NCBI GenBank assembly: GCA_966112615.1
Contig: CBHWDO010000014.1
Span: forward strand, 1 to 64,000
Direction: 5' to 3'
DNA: 64,000 nucleotides
Source: Flavitalea sp966112615
GTDB taxonomy: Bacteria; Bacteroidota; Bacteroidia; Chitinophagales; Chitinophagaceae
In this document: piece after piece, positions 17,422-26,366 of the stretch
Layout: the number at the start of each line of letters is the position of its first letter
How positions within the stretch are numbered: position 1 is the first letter of the stretch
Program-made: the position numbers and the translations under genes
Notes under the pieces: model-generated
Told to the model about the DNA's origin: nothing
What the model saw: the letters and a program-made list of their open reading frames with translations, nothing else
The model's database searches: none

Positions 17422-18012
17422 ATGAAAAAATTACTGATCATCTCCTGCGCTGTACTTACACTCGCTTCCTGCGGTTCAAAACCTACAAAGGTCATTGTAA
17501 TGGCTAGCGGAAAAATTACTGCAGAAGGAAATACTGTCAACTTTGAACCTGGAACCACCCATAATGAAGTAGTTGTCCAGGATCCCGGCGAATCCATTGT
17601 AGTTAAAACTGAAGGAAGCGACAAATCATTTCCCATTGCAGGACCCGGCACCTACATTCTTAATCTGAAAAAAGATACCATTGCAGGAAGCTACCAGCAG
17701 GTTGGGAAAGATGTTTCATCCGAAGTTATTTCACAGGAAGCACTTGCCCAGAAAGTTGATAGCCTGTACAGGCTGATGGCAGGAACCAATGTTTCTGCAG
17801 CTGCAAGAAATTATAATATCAAACCGGGAGAATTGGTAAAGATCACCGATAACGGGAATGCCCAGGTGGTAGGACCTTTCATGAGAATGCCTGCCTCTTT
17901 TGAAGGAGGAAAGGAACTGGAGATCTATAAGTTCTATACCAATAAAGAATTGAGGGAGACTGCAGAAAAGTTAACGAAGATGATCACACCAGCAGAACCT
18001 GTTGAAGAATAG
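17422..18012 (+). CDS. small lipoprotein of unknown function
   Basis: Lipoprotein signal MKKLLIISCAVLTLASC with the modified Cys at 17, then a 180-residue soluble domain. It contains VKVIVMASGKITAEGNTVNF-like beta strands and, near the C terminus, a helix (NKELRETAEKLTKMI). I do not recognise the family. The start at 17422 is chosen because it is the one that opens with a lipoprotein signal. Its stop abuts the stop of yidD on the other strand with no gap. Confidence 0.72.
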   Translation: MKKLLIISCAVLTLASCGSKPTKVIVMASGKITAEGNTVNFEPGTTHNEVVVQDPGESIVVKTEGSDKSFPIAGPGTYILNLKKDTIAGSYQQVGKDVSSEVISQEALAQKVDSLYRLMAGTNVSAAARNYNIKPGELVKITDNGNAQVVGPFMRMPASFEGGKELEIYKFYTNKELRETAEKLTKMITPAEPVEE

Positions 18013-18243
18013 TTATGGAACAGGATCGTGCCCATGCCCTCCCCATGGATGGCAGCGTGCGATCCTTTTCACTCCAAGCCAAAGGCCCTTCAATGGGCCA
18101 TATTTTTTTAAAGCCTGTAGTGTATAGGTTGAACAGGTTGGCGTGAACCTGCACTTGGGACCCAGCAAAGGAGAGATCACCAGCTGGTAGATCCTGATAA
18201 GTAGTATAAATGGGGCGCTAAGAATTTTTTTGAGTGTATCCAT
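18013..18243 (-). CDS. yidD: membrane protein insertion efficiency factor
   Basis: Small amphipathic protein that assists YidC-dependent membrane insertion. Recognised by LIRIYQLVISPLLG, KCRFTPTCSTYTLQALKKYG with three conserved cysteines around the family motif, and the WHP-like CHPWGGHG end. 76 aa, normal. The gene starts 26 bp inside rnpA, in the conserved rpmH-rnpA-yidD order. yidC is not next to it here. Confidence 0.95.
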   Translation of the reverse strand: MDTLKKILSAPFILLIRIYQLVISPLLGPKCRFTPTCSTYTLQALKKYGPLKGLWLGVKRIARCHPWGGHGHDPVP

Positions 18244-18616
18244 TGATTTGATTGGTCAATCGATTTACAAGAAGATTCATTTTATCCTTCAGCAGTTGCA
18301 GTTCCGGCAACTCTTTGCCAGTAAAGATCCAGAACACCGATAGTTTTCTTCCTGATGCATGTAATCCTTCTTCGAGTGCTGGTCTTAGATGCCGGTAAAC
18401 CTCTTTCATCAATCGCTTGATCCTGTTTCTATCTACCGCTTTTTTGAAATTCCGTGTACTTACCGAGAAGCCTGCCTGCAATAAAGGGCCTTCTTCTTCA
18501 TGAAATAATATCACTGCCCTTAAAGGAAATGACTGCACAGGCTTTCCATCGGAAAACACTTTCCCGATCTGCTTGCGGCGTTTAAGTCGTTGGTCTTTGT
18601 TCAGGGTCAGCCTCAT
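18218..18616 (-). CDS. rnpA: ribonuclease P protein component
   Basis: Protein subunit of RNase P, which matures tRNA 5' ends. The signature RNRIKRLMKEVYR (about 74-86) and the N-terminal RLKRRKQIGKVFSDGK are clear. 132 aa. It follows rpmH after a hairpin and overlaps yidD. Confidence 0.94.
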   Translation of the reverse strand: MRLTLNKDQRLKRRKQIGKVFSDGKPVQSFPLRAVILFHEEEGPLLQAGFSVSTRNFKKAVDRNRIKRLMKEVYRHLRPALEEGLHASGRKLSVFWIFTGKELPELQLLKDKMNLLVNRLTNQINGYTQKNS

Positions 18617-18630
18617 ATCTCAATATACAG

Positions 18631-18660
18631 AAACAAAATTAGCCCCACGAGGGGGCTAAT
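18631..18660 (-). terminator. hairpin between rpmH and rnpA
   Basis: Minus strand: ATTAGCCCC / GGGGCTAAT stem with a 5-base loop, then TTTTG. It looks like a terminator or attenuator placed inside the rpmH-rnpA-yidD unit, so it probably lets abundant rpmH message form with limited read-through to rnpA. Confidence 0.8.
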
Positions 18661-18685
18661 CAGTATCGTCAACAGATGGTTCTGC

Positions 18686-18841
18686 TTACTTCAGTTTTCT
18701 CTCGTCAGAAACAGTGAGTTTCTTACGACCCTTCCTACGACGGGCTGCGAGAACTGCACGGCCATTAGCAGTTTCCATACGCTTGCGGAAACCGTGAACG
18801 GTTTTACGGCGACGTCTGTGTGGTTGAAATGTACGTTTCAT
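18686..18841 (-). CDS. rpmH: 50S ribosomal protein L34
   Basis: Translation of this short frame gives a 51-residue protein starting MKRTFQPHRRRRKTVHGF and ending in a KGRKKLTVSDERKLK tail; very basic, with the GRAVLAARRRKGR segment that defines L34. A component of the large ribosomal subunit. The start is ATG at 18841; a consensus promoter sits about 108 bp upstream. Confidence 0.97.
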   Translation of the reverse strand: MKRTFQPHRRRRKTVHGFRKRMETANGRAVLAARRRKGRKKLTVSDERKLK

Positions 18842-18948
18842 TTGTTTACCTTTTTTAGTTACTAACCCTGTTTATGAACCTGGGGAGAACCAGGTGAAGT
18901 TTCCATTCACTACAGGCACCATCCCTGTTAGTGTCGTGAAAGGGACGG

Positions 18949-18979
18949 CAAAGGTAGGGCAAATGAAAGCGCTCACCAA
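18949..18979 (-). promoter_or_regulatory. consensus promoter of rpmH
   Basis: On the minus strand TTG - 20 bases - TACCTTTG, a perfect match to the Bacteroidota housekeeping promoter. The leader to the rpmH ATG is about 100 bases and contains an ACCTGG/CCAGGT hairpin at 18878-18895, which could be a regulatory leader for L34. Confidence 0.8.
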
Positions 18980-18994
18980 CAATTTTTTGAAAAA

Positions 18995-19468
18995 TTACTT
19001 AGTATAGTTTGCGGCGAAACTTCCGGCTTCAACATTAGCCTTTGCTACACCATCCACATCTTCTGCTGCAAAAGCAAATGTACCCTTGATCTGGCTGTCG
19101 TTTCTTTCCAGAACAGTTACTTTTCCGCTTGCTGCAACCAGGCTATTGTTGTTTTTTCTCACAGTAGCAGTGTATGCGCCAAGATATTCAAGGTCATAAG
19201 TTCCAGGCTTCACATCTTTAGGAAGTATGATAGAAATTGATCCATCATCATCAGTAGTGTTGATCACGAGATTTTCACTTTCAGGAGCGATAATTCCCTG
19301 CATTGCACCTGTCACCAGGTTTCCATCAACTTTTGCATTGAAACCGTTTCCGCCAGGCGCCACAATATTTGCAGTAGTTTGGCCTTGGTTTTCCATAGCG
19401 ATCTCCTTCTTACAGGAAGCGAAGATCAGAACTGCTCCCAATATCGGAGTAAGGTTAATCATTCTCAT
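18995..19468 (-). CDS. lipoprotein, DUF6252-like
   Basis: Lipoprotein signal (LGAVLIFASC) followed by about 135 residues. The pattern PGTYDLEYLG...IKGTFAFAAEDVDG...VEAGSFAANY resembles small Bacteroidota lipoproteins of the DUF6252/DUF5025 type (a beta domain ending in GTFSF...G.F). Function unknown. An earlier in-frame ATG at 19489 would add seven residues before the signal; I prefer 19468 (MRMINLTPILG). Confidence 0.65.
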   Translation of the reverse strand: MRMINLTPILGAVLIFASCKKEIAMENQGQTTANIVAPGGNGFNAKVDGNLVTGAMQGIIAPESENLVINTTDDDGSISIILPKDVKPGTYDLEYLGAYTATVRKNNNSLVAASGKVTVLERNDSQIKGTFAFAAEDVDGVAKANVEAGSFAANYTK

Positions 19469-19563
19469 ATTGTCAAAAATTTTACACATTAAACCAAATA
19501 ACGTGCCTTTTTATCTACACGATATGAGAAATTCTGATAGTTCAAAATCTTAATAGTTTTTAT

Positions 19564-20382
19564 TTACGCTAAATCAATATGTTCCGCTATAACAGCCATT
19601 CCAAAAAAACTTTTGGCTTTCGCATTAAAATCTTCCGCGGCATCGGTAGTATAGAATTTTCGGGTTCCTCCATGGCTGCAACGGGCTTCCATCTCCGGAT
19701 GACGGTCTAAATAATCCTTCAGGGAAGCTGCCACTATACCGCCCTGGGAAACAACAGTAACGGGCCTTTCAAGGTTTTTTTGAATGGAATTTATCAGCAG
19801 GGGATAGTGAGTGCATGCGAGTAAGATGGTATCAATATCGGGCGACTGCGCCAGCAAATGATCCAGGTTTTTCTTTACGAAATAATCTACTCCCACCCCT
19901 TCGGTCTCATTATTCTCTACCAGCGGTACCCAGATCGGACAGGCTTCCTGGAAGACCTTTACATCAGGACTGAACTTATGGATCTCGATCAGGTAAGATT
20001 CCGAATCAACGGTTCCCTTTGTTGCCATAACGCCTACTGCCTTGTTCTTACTCATGGAACCAATCAATTCTGCAGTAGGCCTGATCACACCCAAAACCCG
20101 CTTATCGGCCAATTCCCCCTGGAGTTTTTTTTGTTGAATGGACCGCAATGCCTTTGCAGATGCTGTATTGCAAGCCAGGATCACCAGCTCACATCCCTGT
20201 TCAAAGAACCACTGCACGCATTGCCACGTATAGCGATGCACTGTTTCAAACGACCGGGTACCATAGGGTGCACGGGCATTATCACCTAAATAGATATAGT
20301 CGTACTGCGGAAGTTCCTTAACGATCTCCTTCATAACGGTTAACCCGCCATAGCCAGAGTCGAATATGCCGATTGGTTTCAT
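19564..20382 (-). CDS. murI: glutamate racemase
   Basis: Makes D-glutamate for peptidoglycan. Cofactor-independent two-cysteine racemase: C71 in LACNTAS and C190 in LACTHYP, with the N-terminal IGIFDSGYGGLTV. 272 aa. It stands apart from the upstream envelope operon, separated by a terminator and a GGGCTGAAC repeat element that lies immediately 5' of the gene. Confidence 0.96.
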   Translation of the reverse strand: MKPIGIFDSGYGGLTVMKEIVKELPQYDYIYLGDNARAPYGTRSFETVHRYTWQCVQWFFEQGCELVILACNTASAKALRSIQQKKLQGELADKRVLGVIRPTAELIGSMSKNKAVGVMATKGTVDSESYLIEIHKFSPDVKVFQEACPIWVPLVENNETEGVGVDYFVKKNLDHLLAQSPDIDTILLACTHYPLLINSIQKNLERPVTVVSQGGIVAASLKDYLDRHPEMEARCSHGGTRKFYTTDAAEDFNAKAKSFFGMAVIAEHIDLA

Positions 20383-20403
20383 ATAGATGTTTTACCGGGA
20401 TTA

Positions 20404-20560
20404 CCGGGCTGACCAACTGCGAAGCGGTTGGGCTGAACGGACCCTGCTGAACAAACAGCAAAGCTGTTTGGGCTGAAGGGAATTCCGTTCAGCTCAAATG
20501 CCTTTGGCATTTGTTCAGCCCGGTGTGTTCAGCCCAAACGCTCTGCGTTTGGTCAGCCCA
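20404..20560. repeat. GGGCTGAAC/GTTCAGCCC nested-hairpin element
   Basis: Four perfect hairpins with 3-nt loops: AACTGC-GAA-GCGGTT (one G-T pair, 20415-20429), AAACAGC-AAA-GCTGTTT (20453-20469), AAATGCC-TTT-GGCATTT (20496-20512) and AAACGC-TCT-GCGTTT (20536-20550). They are separated by GGGCTGAAC-type units in the left half and GTTCAGCC-type units in the right; the centre is GGGAATTCC. This copy lies upstream of murI and downstream of the ompH terminator, the only copy not between convergent genes. Confidence 0.88.
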
Positions 20561-20569
20561 CCAAAATTA

Positions 20570-20600
20570 AAAAGCCGCCCGTATTACCGGACGGCTTCTT
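20570..20600 (-). terminator. Rho-independent terminator after ompH
   Basis: Minus strand: AAGCCGTCCGG / CCGGGCGGCTT-type stem (one mismatch) with loop TAATA, followed by TTTTTAATTTT. It ends the long bamA-ompH envelope operon 26 bp after the last stop. Confidence 0.85.
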
Positions 20601-20625
20601 CAAATTTATTTGTTTTGATAGAAAC

Positions 20626-21183
20626 TTAGTTCTTACCAGCCGGCTTTGGAGCCTGTTGCTGTGCACCAGCCGCATTCGGCAACTTGATATTCAGCTTCTT
20701 GGCAACCAAAGGAAGGATATCATCTGCAGGAGGTGCTACAAGCAATGCTCCCTTCTCAAATACATATCCGTAACCGCTTTCTTTCGCTACAGCCTGAATC
20801 GCATCAAATGCTTTCTTATTGATTGGGTTGATCAACTCCTGCTGCCTTTGCTGCAATTGCTGCTGAATTCTTTGCTCCTCAGAAGAAATATCCTGGAGCA
20901 TCTTCTGCAATTCACCTCTCTTTACATCCTTTACCGCAGAACTCATACTTACAGAATCCTTATTGAATTTCTCAATAGCTGATTCAAGTGTATTTTGCTT
21001 GTCCTGGTAATTCTGGATCAACGCATTACGATATTGTTGGAGATTAGAATCTGCTTTCTGGGTCTCAGGCATTACACTGATCAATTCTTCTGTGCTGATG
21101 TAACCGATCTTGTTTTGAGCATTAACCTGGGTGGTAGCAAAAAGGGCAAGTACAACTGCCACACCTGCGAAAAATCTTTTCAT
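20626..21183 (-). CDS. OmpH/Skp-family periplasmic chaperone
   Basis: Binds unfolded outer-membrane proteins on their way to BamA. Signal peptide (ending TQVNAQ), IGYISTEELISVMPE opening, a coiled coil rich in Q/E (about 45-130) and the KAFDAIQAVAKESGYGYVFEKG end typical of OmpH. The last 25 residues are an A/P/Q-rich tail. 185 aa. Second of two tandem paralogues downstream of bamA. Confidence 0.92.
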   Translation of the reverse strand: MKRFFAGVAVVLALFATTQVNAQNKIGYISTEELISVMPETQKADSNLQQYRNALIQNYQDKQNTLESAIEKFNKDSVSMSSAVKDVKRGELQKMLQDISSEEQRIQQQLQQRQQELINPINKKAFDAIQAVAKESGYGYVFEKGALLVAPPADDILPLVAKKLNIKLPNAAGAQQQAPKPAGKN

Positions 21184-21288
21184 TCGTTGTTTTGTTTTTT
21201 GTTTAGCGGCAAGGGTTTAAGACTGTGCCGGATTTTACTTAAGTTGAAATTTTTCTTCCCTCCGTTGTCAGAAGCTATTGTTTCAGAA

Positions 21289-21801
21289 TTATTTAACACC
21301 TAATTCCTTCAGCACATCCTCACTTCTATCCAGTTTGGGGTCGGCAAATATAACGGTAATTCCTTCACTTTTATCCAAAATAAAATCGTATTGACGGTTC
21401 ACGGCGATCTTCTGAATCGCATTGTAAACCTTGTCCTGTATTGGTTTTACAAGTTCCTGTCTTCTCTTGAAAAGATCCCCTTCAAAGCCAAAGCGCTTTC
21501 TCTGAAGATCCCTTACTTCCTTCTCCCTTACAAACAACTCATCCTCTCTTTTCCTCTTCAACTCATCACTAAGCATTACCTGCTCTGCTTCATATGCACG
21601 GTACATCTTATCAAGCGCTGCCTGCTTATCGTCGATCTCCTTCTGCCATTGTACACTGAATTCATCCAGTTTGGTCTGGGCTTCTTTATACTCCGGTAAC
21701 TTATCCAGGATATACCTGGTATCAACGATCGCATAACGCTGCGCGAAAGAAGTGAGTCCAAAACCTGCGACCATCAACAATGATAAAATGATCTTTTTCA
21801 T
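21289..21801 (-). CDS. OmpH/Skp-family periplasmic chaperone
   Basis: Paralogue of the next gene downstream. Signal peptide (ending TSFAQ), YAIVDTRYILDKLPEYKEAQ, a long charged coiled coil and VYNAIQKIAVNRQYDFILDKSEG. 170 aa. It follows bamA by 16 bp. The duplication of Skp-like genes here is usual in the phylum; the two differ in charge (this one richer in K/E/R, the other in Q). Confidence 0.93.
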   Translation of the reverse strand: MKKIILSLLMVAGFGLTSFAQRYAIVDTRYILDKLPEYKEAQTKLDEFSVQWQKEIDDKQAALDKMYRAYEAEQVMLSDELKRKREDELFVREKEVRDLQRKRFGFEGDLFKRRQELVKPIQDKVYNAIQKIAVNRQYDFILDKSEGITVIFADPKLDRSEDVLKELGVK

Positions 21802-21817
21802 CTGCTTTAATTTTTAA

Positions 21818-24547
21818 TTATTCTGGTTCGAATCCAAGCATAAAGGTGAACCTTGATGCATCCTTAAGACGACCACCGGCTTGTAAACGGTCGAAACCAA
21901 CTCCATAATCAAATCCTAAAAGTCCAAACATCGGGAGGAAGAACCTCATACCCAAACCAGCACTTCTTCTCAGCCTGAATGGATTGTAATCCTTATAGTT
22001 ATACCATCCATTTGCTGCTTCAAACCATGCAGTACCATAAATAGTACTGTTCGGGTTTGTGGTAAACGGATACCTCAATTCAAGGGTGTACTTATTGAAC
22101 ATGGTAAAGAACTGCCTTGCATTCTGCTGATCAGGGTTAACCTTCGGATCTGAATTCTCATAAACCGGGTAACCTCTGTGCGCAATGATATCATAACCCA
22201 GGATAAAGTTTCCGTTCGCCAATCCTGCATCACCCACCTGGAAACGCTCGAATGGAGAAAACTCAATATCCTTATTATATCTTCCCATGAAACCATATTT
22301 CGCCGCGGCTTTCAATACAAACTGCCTGCTCCTGTCGGCACCCATTGGCTTACCGATAGGGATAAACCATTCGGCATTGAATCGCCATTTATGATATTCC
22401 GGCAACTCGTAATTCTGCTGGTCACTTCTTGTTTTATTGAACAATGAATATGGTGGCGTGAACTGACCACTAAACAGGAAATTCGATCCGCTGGTCGGGA
22501 ACATCGGGTTCGGACCCGCAGAACTCCTGCTCAGCGCAATTTTCAGGTTTACGTTGTTCGAAGTACCATTGCTGAAAGCTGATGTGAACAGTGGGTAATT
22601 GGTCAGTTTGTACTGAGTATAGTTCAATGAATACACCAGGGTAAAGAAGTCATCCGGCCACTTCAGCTGTTTACCCAATGAAACACTGGCGCCAAAATTC
22701 TTCAGCCTGTTGGTATCACTAAAGAAATATCTTCCGGAACGCGGATCAATACCACCGGTTCTGAACACACTCTTATACAAAGAGAAGGTCAGCGAGTTCC
22801 TTTTCTTTCCACCCAGCCATGGCTCAGTGAAAGAGAAATTATAAGACTGGAAAGCTCTACCATTCGACTGGATCCTCACACTCAACTTCTGACCATCACC
22901 TGTTGGCAAAGGATCCCATGATTTCCTGTTGAAAATATTATTAATAGAGAAGTTGTTGAACGACACACCCAGTGTACCGGTCAGACCAATACCTCCACCC
23001 CATCCTGCAGACAGTTCAAGCTGGTCACTTGATCTTTCTTCCACTGTATAATGAATATCCACAGTTCCATCTTCCGGATTCGGAACCGGGTTGATCCCGA
23101 TCTTTTCCTGGTTGAAATAACCCAGCTGAGCGATCTCACGGTTGGAACGGATCAGGTCGGAACGACTGAACTTCTCACCCGGCAAGGTCCTGATCTCCCT
23201 GCGGATCACATGCTCCTTGGTTTTATCGTTACCGGAAATGGTAATATTTTTAATAGTAGCCTGCGGACCTTCCTGGATCCTGATTTCGAAATCAATAGTA
23301 TCATTATATACCGCAGTTTCAACCGGTTCAACACGGAAGAACAGGTATCCATCATCCTGGTACAAACCACTGATATCTCCACCTTCCTGCGTCATCTGCT
23401 TACCCAGCTTCTTGTTCAGTGTTTCAAGGTTATAGATATCACCTTTCTGAATTCCAAGGATCATATTCAGAATGGAATCTGAATACTTGGTATTCCCTTT
23501 CCAGGTGATATTTCCGAAATAATATTTATGACCTTCCTGGACTTTCAGGTCCACATTCATGTTTCCTTTCTGATTCAGGTACTGTGTATCATCCACGATC
23601 TGCGCATCACGGAAACCAAGAGAGTTATAATACTCCAGCACTTTGTCCTTGTCTTCAGTATACTTGGTCTCATTGAATTTTGCAGAACTGAATAATTTAA
23701 ACCTGAAGTATGGATCCAATACTTCCTTGGTTTTGGTAACAGAGAGAAATCCTCCATCATTGAGGTACTCTTTGAAACTTGGAGGTTCATTGGTTCCGTA
23801 CGGACTCTGGATCTTTTCGGGGAACAACGTGATCTTGGTCATTTCCTTGGTGCCCTTCATCTTCTTTTTCAGCCTGATGTCCTTCACCATATCATTTCCA
23901 AAGAAATTGATCTCGTTGATACGAACCTTCTTACCTTTTTCAATATTGAATGTAAGATTCACTGAATTAGACAGTGATGGTTCAGCTGCTTCAACGATCT
24001 CCACTTTTGCAGATGCAAAACCTTTATCAGTAAAATATTTCTGGATCGCATCCACTGCGTTTCTCTTCACGTTCTCTGTTACCACACGGCCAGGAATCAA
24101 TCCCACCTTGCCTTCCAGCTCATCAATGTCAGATTTGCGAATGCCTTTGAGAAAGTATTTTGATAATCTTGGTCTTTCTGTAACTGCGATTTCTATGAAA
24201 ACCTTATCATCTTCTATCTTGGTATAATTGATCTCGATGTTTGCGAAGAGATTCTGCTTCCAGAGGTTGGTGATTGCTTTGCTGAAATGATCTCCGCCGG
24301 GAATTACAAGTTTATCTCCGACACTTAATCCTGAAATAGAAAGTAGTAATTGTTCATCGAGATATTTGGTTCCTGAAATGGTGATACCACCGAGTACATA
24401 TTCTTTTGGAACCTTTGAGTTAGCCAGTTCGATAAGCTTTGGATCTATGCTGTCCGGAACCGTATCAGTGACCTGTGCGTTAATATCCATGAAACAAAAA
24501 AGAGAAACAACCAGCATAGAAATAGCTGGTAAAAACTTCAACTGCAT
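21818..24547 (-). CDS. bamA: outer membrane protein assembly factor BamA
   Basis: Central subunit of the BAM machine that inserts beta-barrels. Signal peptide (to about MDINAQ), five POTRA domains over roughly 50-480, and a 16-strand Omp85 barrel to the C terminus; the segment RLQAGGRLKDASRFTFMLGFEPE carries the barrel end. The track start at 24571 adds eight residues ahead of the signal; I prefer the ATG at 24547 (MQLKFLPAISML). Minus-strand order nadK-porG-uppS-bamA-ompH-ompH is a conserved envelope arrangement of Bacteroidota. Confidence 0.94.
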   Translation of the reverse strand: MQLKFLPAISMLVVSLFCFMDINAQVTDTVPDSIDPKLIELANSKVPKEYVLGGITISGTKYLDEQLLLSISGLSVGDKLVIPGGDHFSKAITNLWKQNLFANIEINYTKIEDDKVFIEIAVTERPRLSKYFLKGIRKSDIDELEGKVGLIPGRVVTENVKRNAVDAIQKYFTDKGFASAKVEIVEAAEPSLSNSVNLTFNIEKGKKVRINEINFFGNDMVKDIRLKKKMKGTKEMTKITLFPEKIQSPYGTNEPPSFKEYLNDGGFLSVTKTKEVLDPYFRFKLFSSAKFNETKYTEDKDKVLEYYNSLGFRDAQIVDDTQYLNQKGNMNVDLKVQEGHKYYFGNITWKGNTKYSDSILNMILGIQKGDIYNLETLNKKLGKQMTQEGGDISGLYQDDGYLFFRVEPVETAVYNDTIDFEIRIQEGPQATIKNITISGNDKTKEHVIRREIRTLPGEKFSRSDLIRSNREIAQLGYFNQEKIGINPVPNPEDGTVDIHYTVEERSSDQLELSAGWGGGIGLTGTLGVSFNNFSINNIFNRKSWDPLPTGDGQKLSVRIQSNGRAFQSYNFSFTEPWLGGKKRNSLTFSLYKSVFRTGGIDPRSGRYFFSDTNRLKNFGASVSLGKQLKWPDDFFTLVYSLNYTQYKLTNYPLFTSAFSNGTSNNVNLKIALSRSSAGPNPMFPTSGSNFLFSGQFTPPYSLFNKTRSDQQNYELPEYHKWRFNAEWFIPIGKPMGADRSRQFVLKAAAKYGFMGRYNKDIEFSPFERFQVGDAGLANGNFILGYDIIAHRGYPVYENSDPKVNPDQQNARQFFTMFNKYTLELRYPFTTNPNSTIYGTAWFEAANGWYNYKDYNPFRLRRSAGLGMRFFLPMFGLLGFDYGVGFDRLQAGGRLKDASRFTFMLGFEPE

Positions 24548-24648
24548 TCCGGTTTTTTTAATGTTGGGCAAATTAACGGGATTTATGGTAACTATTTGTT
24601 AAACCAAAAGCTGTAAAAGCCTTGGTAAACTGCCGATTATCGTGTGTT

Positions 24649-25413
24649 TTACGCATTTAATGACTCTTCGGTTTTCACCTGTTCACCGGTTTTCCCAAAT
24701 CTTCTTTCCCTCTTTTGGAAGTCAAGGATCGCTTCATAGAGATTCTCCTTGCGGAAGTCCGGCCAGCGTACGTTTGTAAAATATAATTCGGCATAGGCAA
24801 GTTGGTAGAGAAGAAAATTACTGATCCTGTACTCACCGCTGGTTCTCACCATCAGCTCCGGATCAGGAAATTCTTTTGTGCTCAGGTATTGCTGGATGGT
24901 ATCCTGTGAAATATCATTCACTTCCAGTTTTCCATCTTTCACATCCTGTGCAATATGTTTTACGGCCTCCATCAGTTCCCATCGGCTGCTGTAACTCAGT
25001 GCCATGATAAGATTCAGACCCGTATTTTTCCCGGTGATATCAAGGGATTCCTGGAGTGCCTGCTTGGCATAATCAGGCAACATTCCCATATCACCGATCA
25101 CGTGTAACTTGATATTATTCTTATTGAGTGTCTCTGTTTCCTTGCGGATCGTCTCCACCAGCAATTCCATCAAACCTGTAACTTCCGTTTGCGGACGATC
25201 CCAGTTCTCAGTGGAAAAAGCATACAAAGTGAGGTATTCCACTCCTAATTCAGCACAACCTTCCACTATGTCACGAACACTCTCCACTCCATGGAAGTGG
25301 CCGTACAGGCGGTCCTGGCCTTTTTCCTTGGCCCAGCGACCATTACCATCCATGATGATCGCGATATGCCTCGGAAGGCGCTGCATGTCAATAGATTCCT
25401 TCAGGCTCTGCAT
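24649..25413 (-). CDS. uppS: undecaprenyl diphosphate synthase (cis-prenyltransferase)
   Basis: Makes the C55 lipid carrier for peptidoglycan and glycans. The IAIIMDGNGRWA motif gives the catalytic Asp; YGHFHGVESVRDIV, YAFSTENWDRP and the C-terminal LMVRTSGEYRISNFLLYQLAYAELYF with the RxSG-ExR-IS-NF signature are all present. I chose MQSLKESIDMQRLPRHIA (25413) over the frame start at 25443, which would overlap the upstream gene's stop region; 254 aa fits the family. Confidence 0.95.
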   Translation of the reverse strand: MQSLKESIDMQRLPRHIAIIMDGNGRWAKEKGQDRLYGHFHGVESVRDIVEGCAELGVEYLTLYAFSTENWDRPQTEVTGLMELLVETIRKETETLNKNNIKLHVIGDMGMLPDYAKQALQESLDITGKNTGLNLIMALSYSSRWELMEAVKHIAQDVKDGKLEVNDISQDTIQQYLSTKEFPDPELMVRTSGEYRISNFLLYQLAYAELYFTNVRWPDFRKENLYEAILDFQKRERRFGKTGEQVKTEESLNA

Positions 25414-25444
25414 GAGGCGAAATTTTGGGAGGCGAAGGTACAAT

Positions 25445-26302
25445 TTATTTCGCGGTCGGACACCTGTAGGAAGTCAGATTCCAGCTGACAGTAAATTCAG
25501 CTATTACATAATTATCCTTTTGGTTGGAATAACCACGCTGCCTTCCCTCAATTCCAATAAGGTCGCCGGTCTCATAAGAACGGTCCTGCAACAGCATGGC
25601 AACAGAAGGAGATCCGTCTGGCAATGTTGGGAATTTATCAGCACCCACAAAGGTTTTGCTGACATCATCAATATAATCGGTATTGGTAAACCTGTAACCC
25701 ACTTCAAACCCGATATTCATCCTGTCGGTCAGCCCGTATTTCACACCCACACCAAAAGGAAATGCAATACCCATGGTACCATATGGCTTCCTGTCGGGAT
25801 AAGCCGTAGTTCCCTGGCCCTCTGTTCCTAATGGTCTCAGGAAGATCTTTTCATTATTCAGGTATGCATATGGATCATAACTGAATACTCCAACCCCCAG
25901 TGTTACATAAGGAGTAAACAGATGTTCCGGATCGCCCGGTACAAACTTGAAGAAATTGAAATCACCCTGCAGGGCGAGTTCGAAGATATTTGTGTTGAAA
26001 CTGAGGTTTCTTCTTTTCTGGTACTCGTTATGAGTATTGTAGATATCTGAATAACCGATCCTTGCATAGTGACCACTTACCCTCACCCCGATATAATTTC
26101 CAAATTGTTTCCTGAAGAACGCGCCAAACGCCAGTTTGGGACGATTTAATTTTGCCCTGGTATTCAGGTCTCCGAAATAATGGGCACCTCCAAGAGAAAG
26201 ACCCAATTCACCCTCCATCACAACACTCTCATATTGAGCCTGGGTGGGAACGGATAAAGCCAGACTGACAACAGTAAAAACAGCAATAATGATACGCTTC
26301 AT
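25445..26302 (-). CDS. DUF6089 outer-membrane barrel, PorG-like (type IX secretion)
   Basis: Eight-stranded OmpA-like barrel. Signal peptide to PTQAQ, then GELGLSLGGAHYFGDLNTRAKLNRPKLAFGAFFRKQFGNYIGVRV, the hallmark of DUF6089/PorG proteins, and the C-terminal ending IAEFTVSWNLTSYRCP. PorG anchors the PorK/PorN ring of the type IX secretion system to the outer membrane. Because the phylum carries several DUF6089 paralogues, the PorG role is inferred from family and from the nadK-uppS-bamA context. Confidence 0.8.
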   Translation of the reverse strand: MKRIIIAVFTVVSLALSVPTQAQYESVVMEGELGLSLGGAHYFGDLNTRAKLNRPKLAFGAFFRKQFGNYIGVRVSGHYARIGYSDIYNTHNEYQKRRNLSFNTNIFELALQGDFNFFKFVPGDPEHLFTPYVTLGVGVFSYDPYAYLNNEKIFLRPLGTEGQGTTAYPDRKPYGTMGIAFPFGVGVKYGLTDRMNIGFEVGYRFTNTDYIDDVSKTFVGADKFPTLPDGSPSVAMLLQDRSYETGDLIGIEGRQRGYSNQKDNYVIAEFTVSWNLTSYRCPTAK

Positions 26303-26366
26303 AAAAGCCAGTTAAGTATGAATTTACGGTAACGGTTTATGGTTTTCGGATAGGTTATTCGAAATG

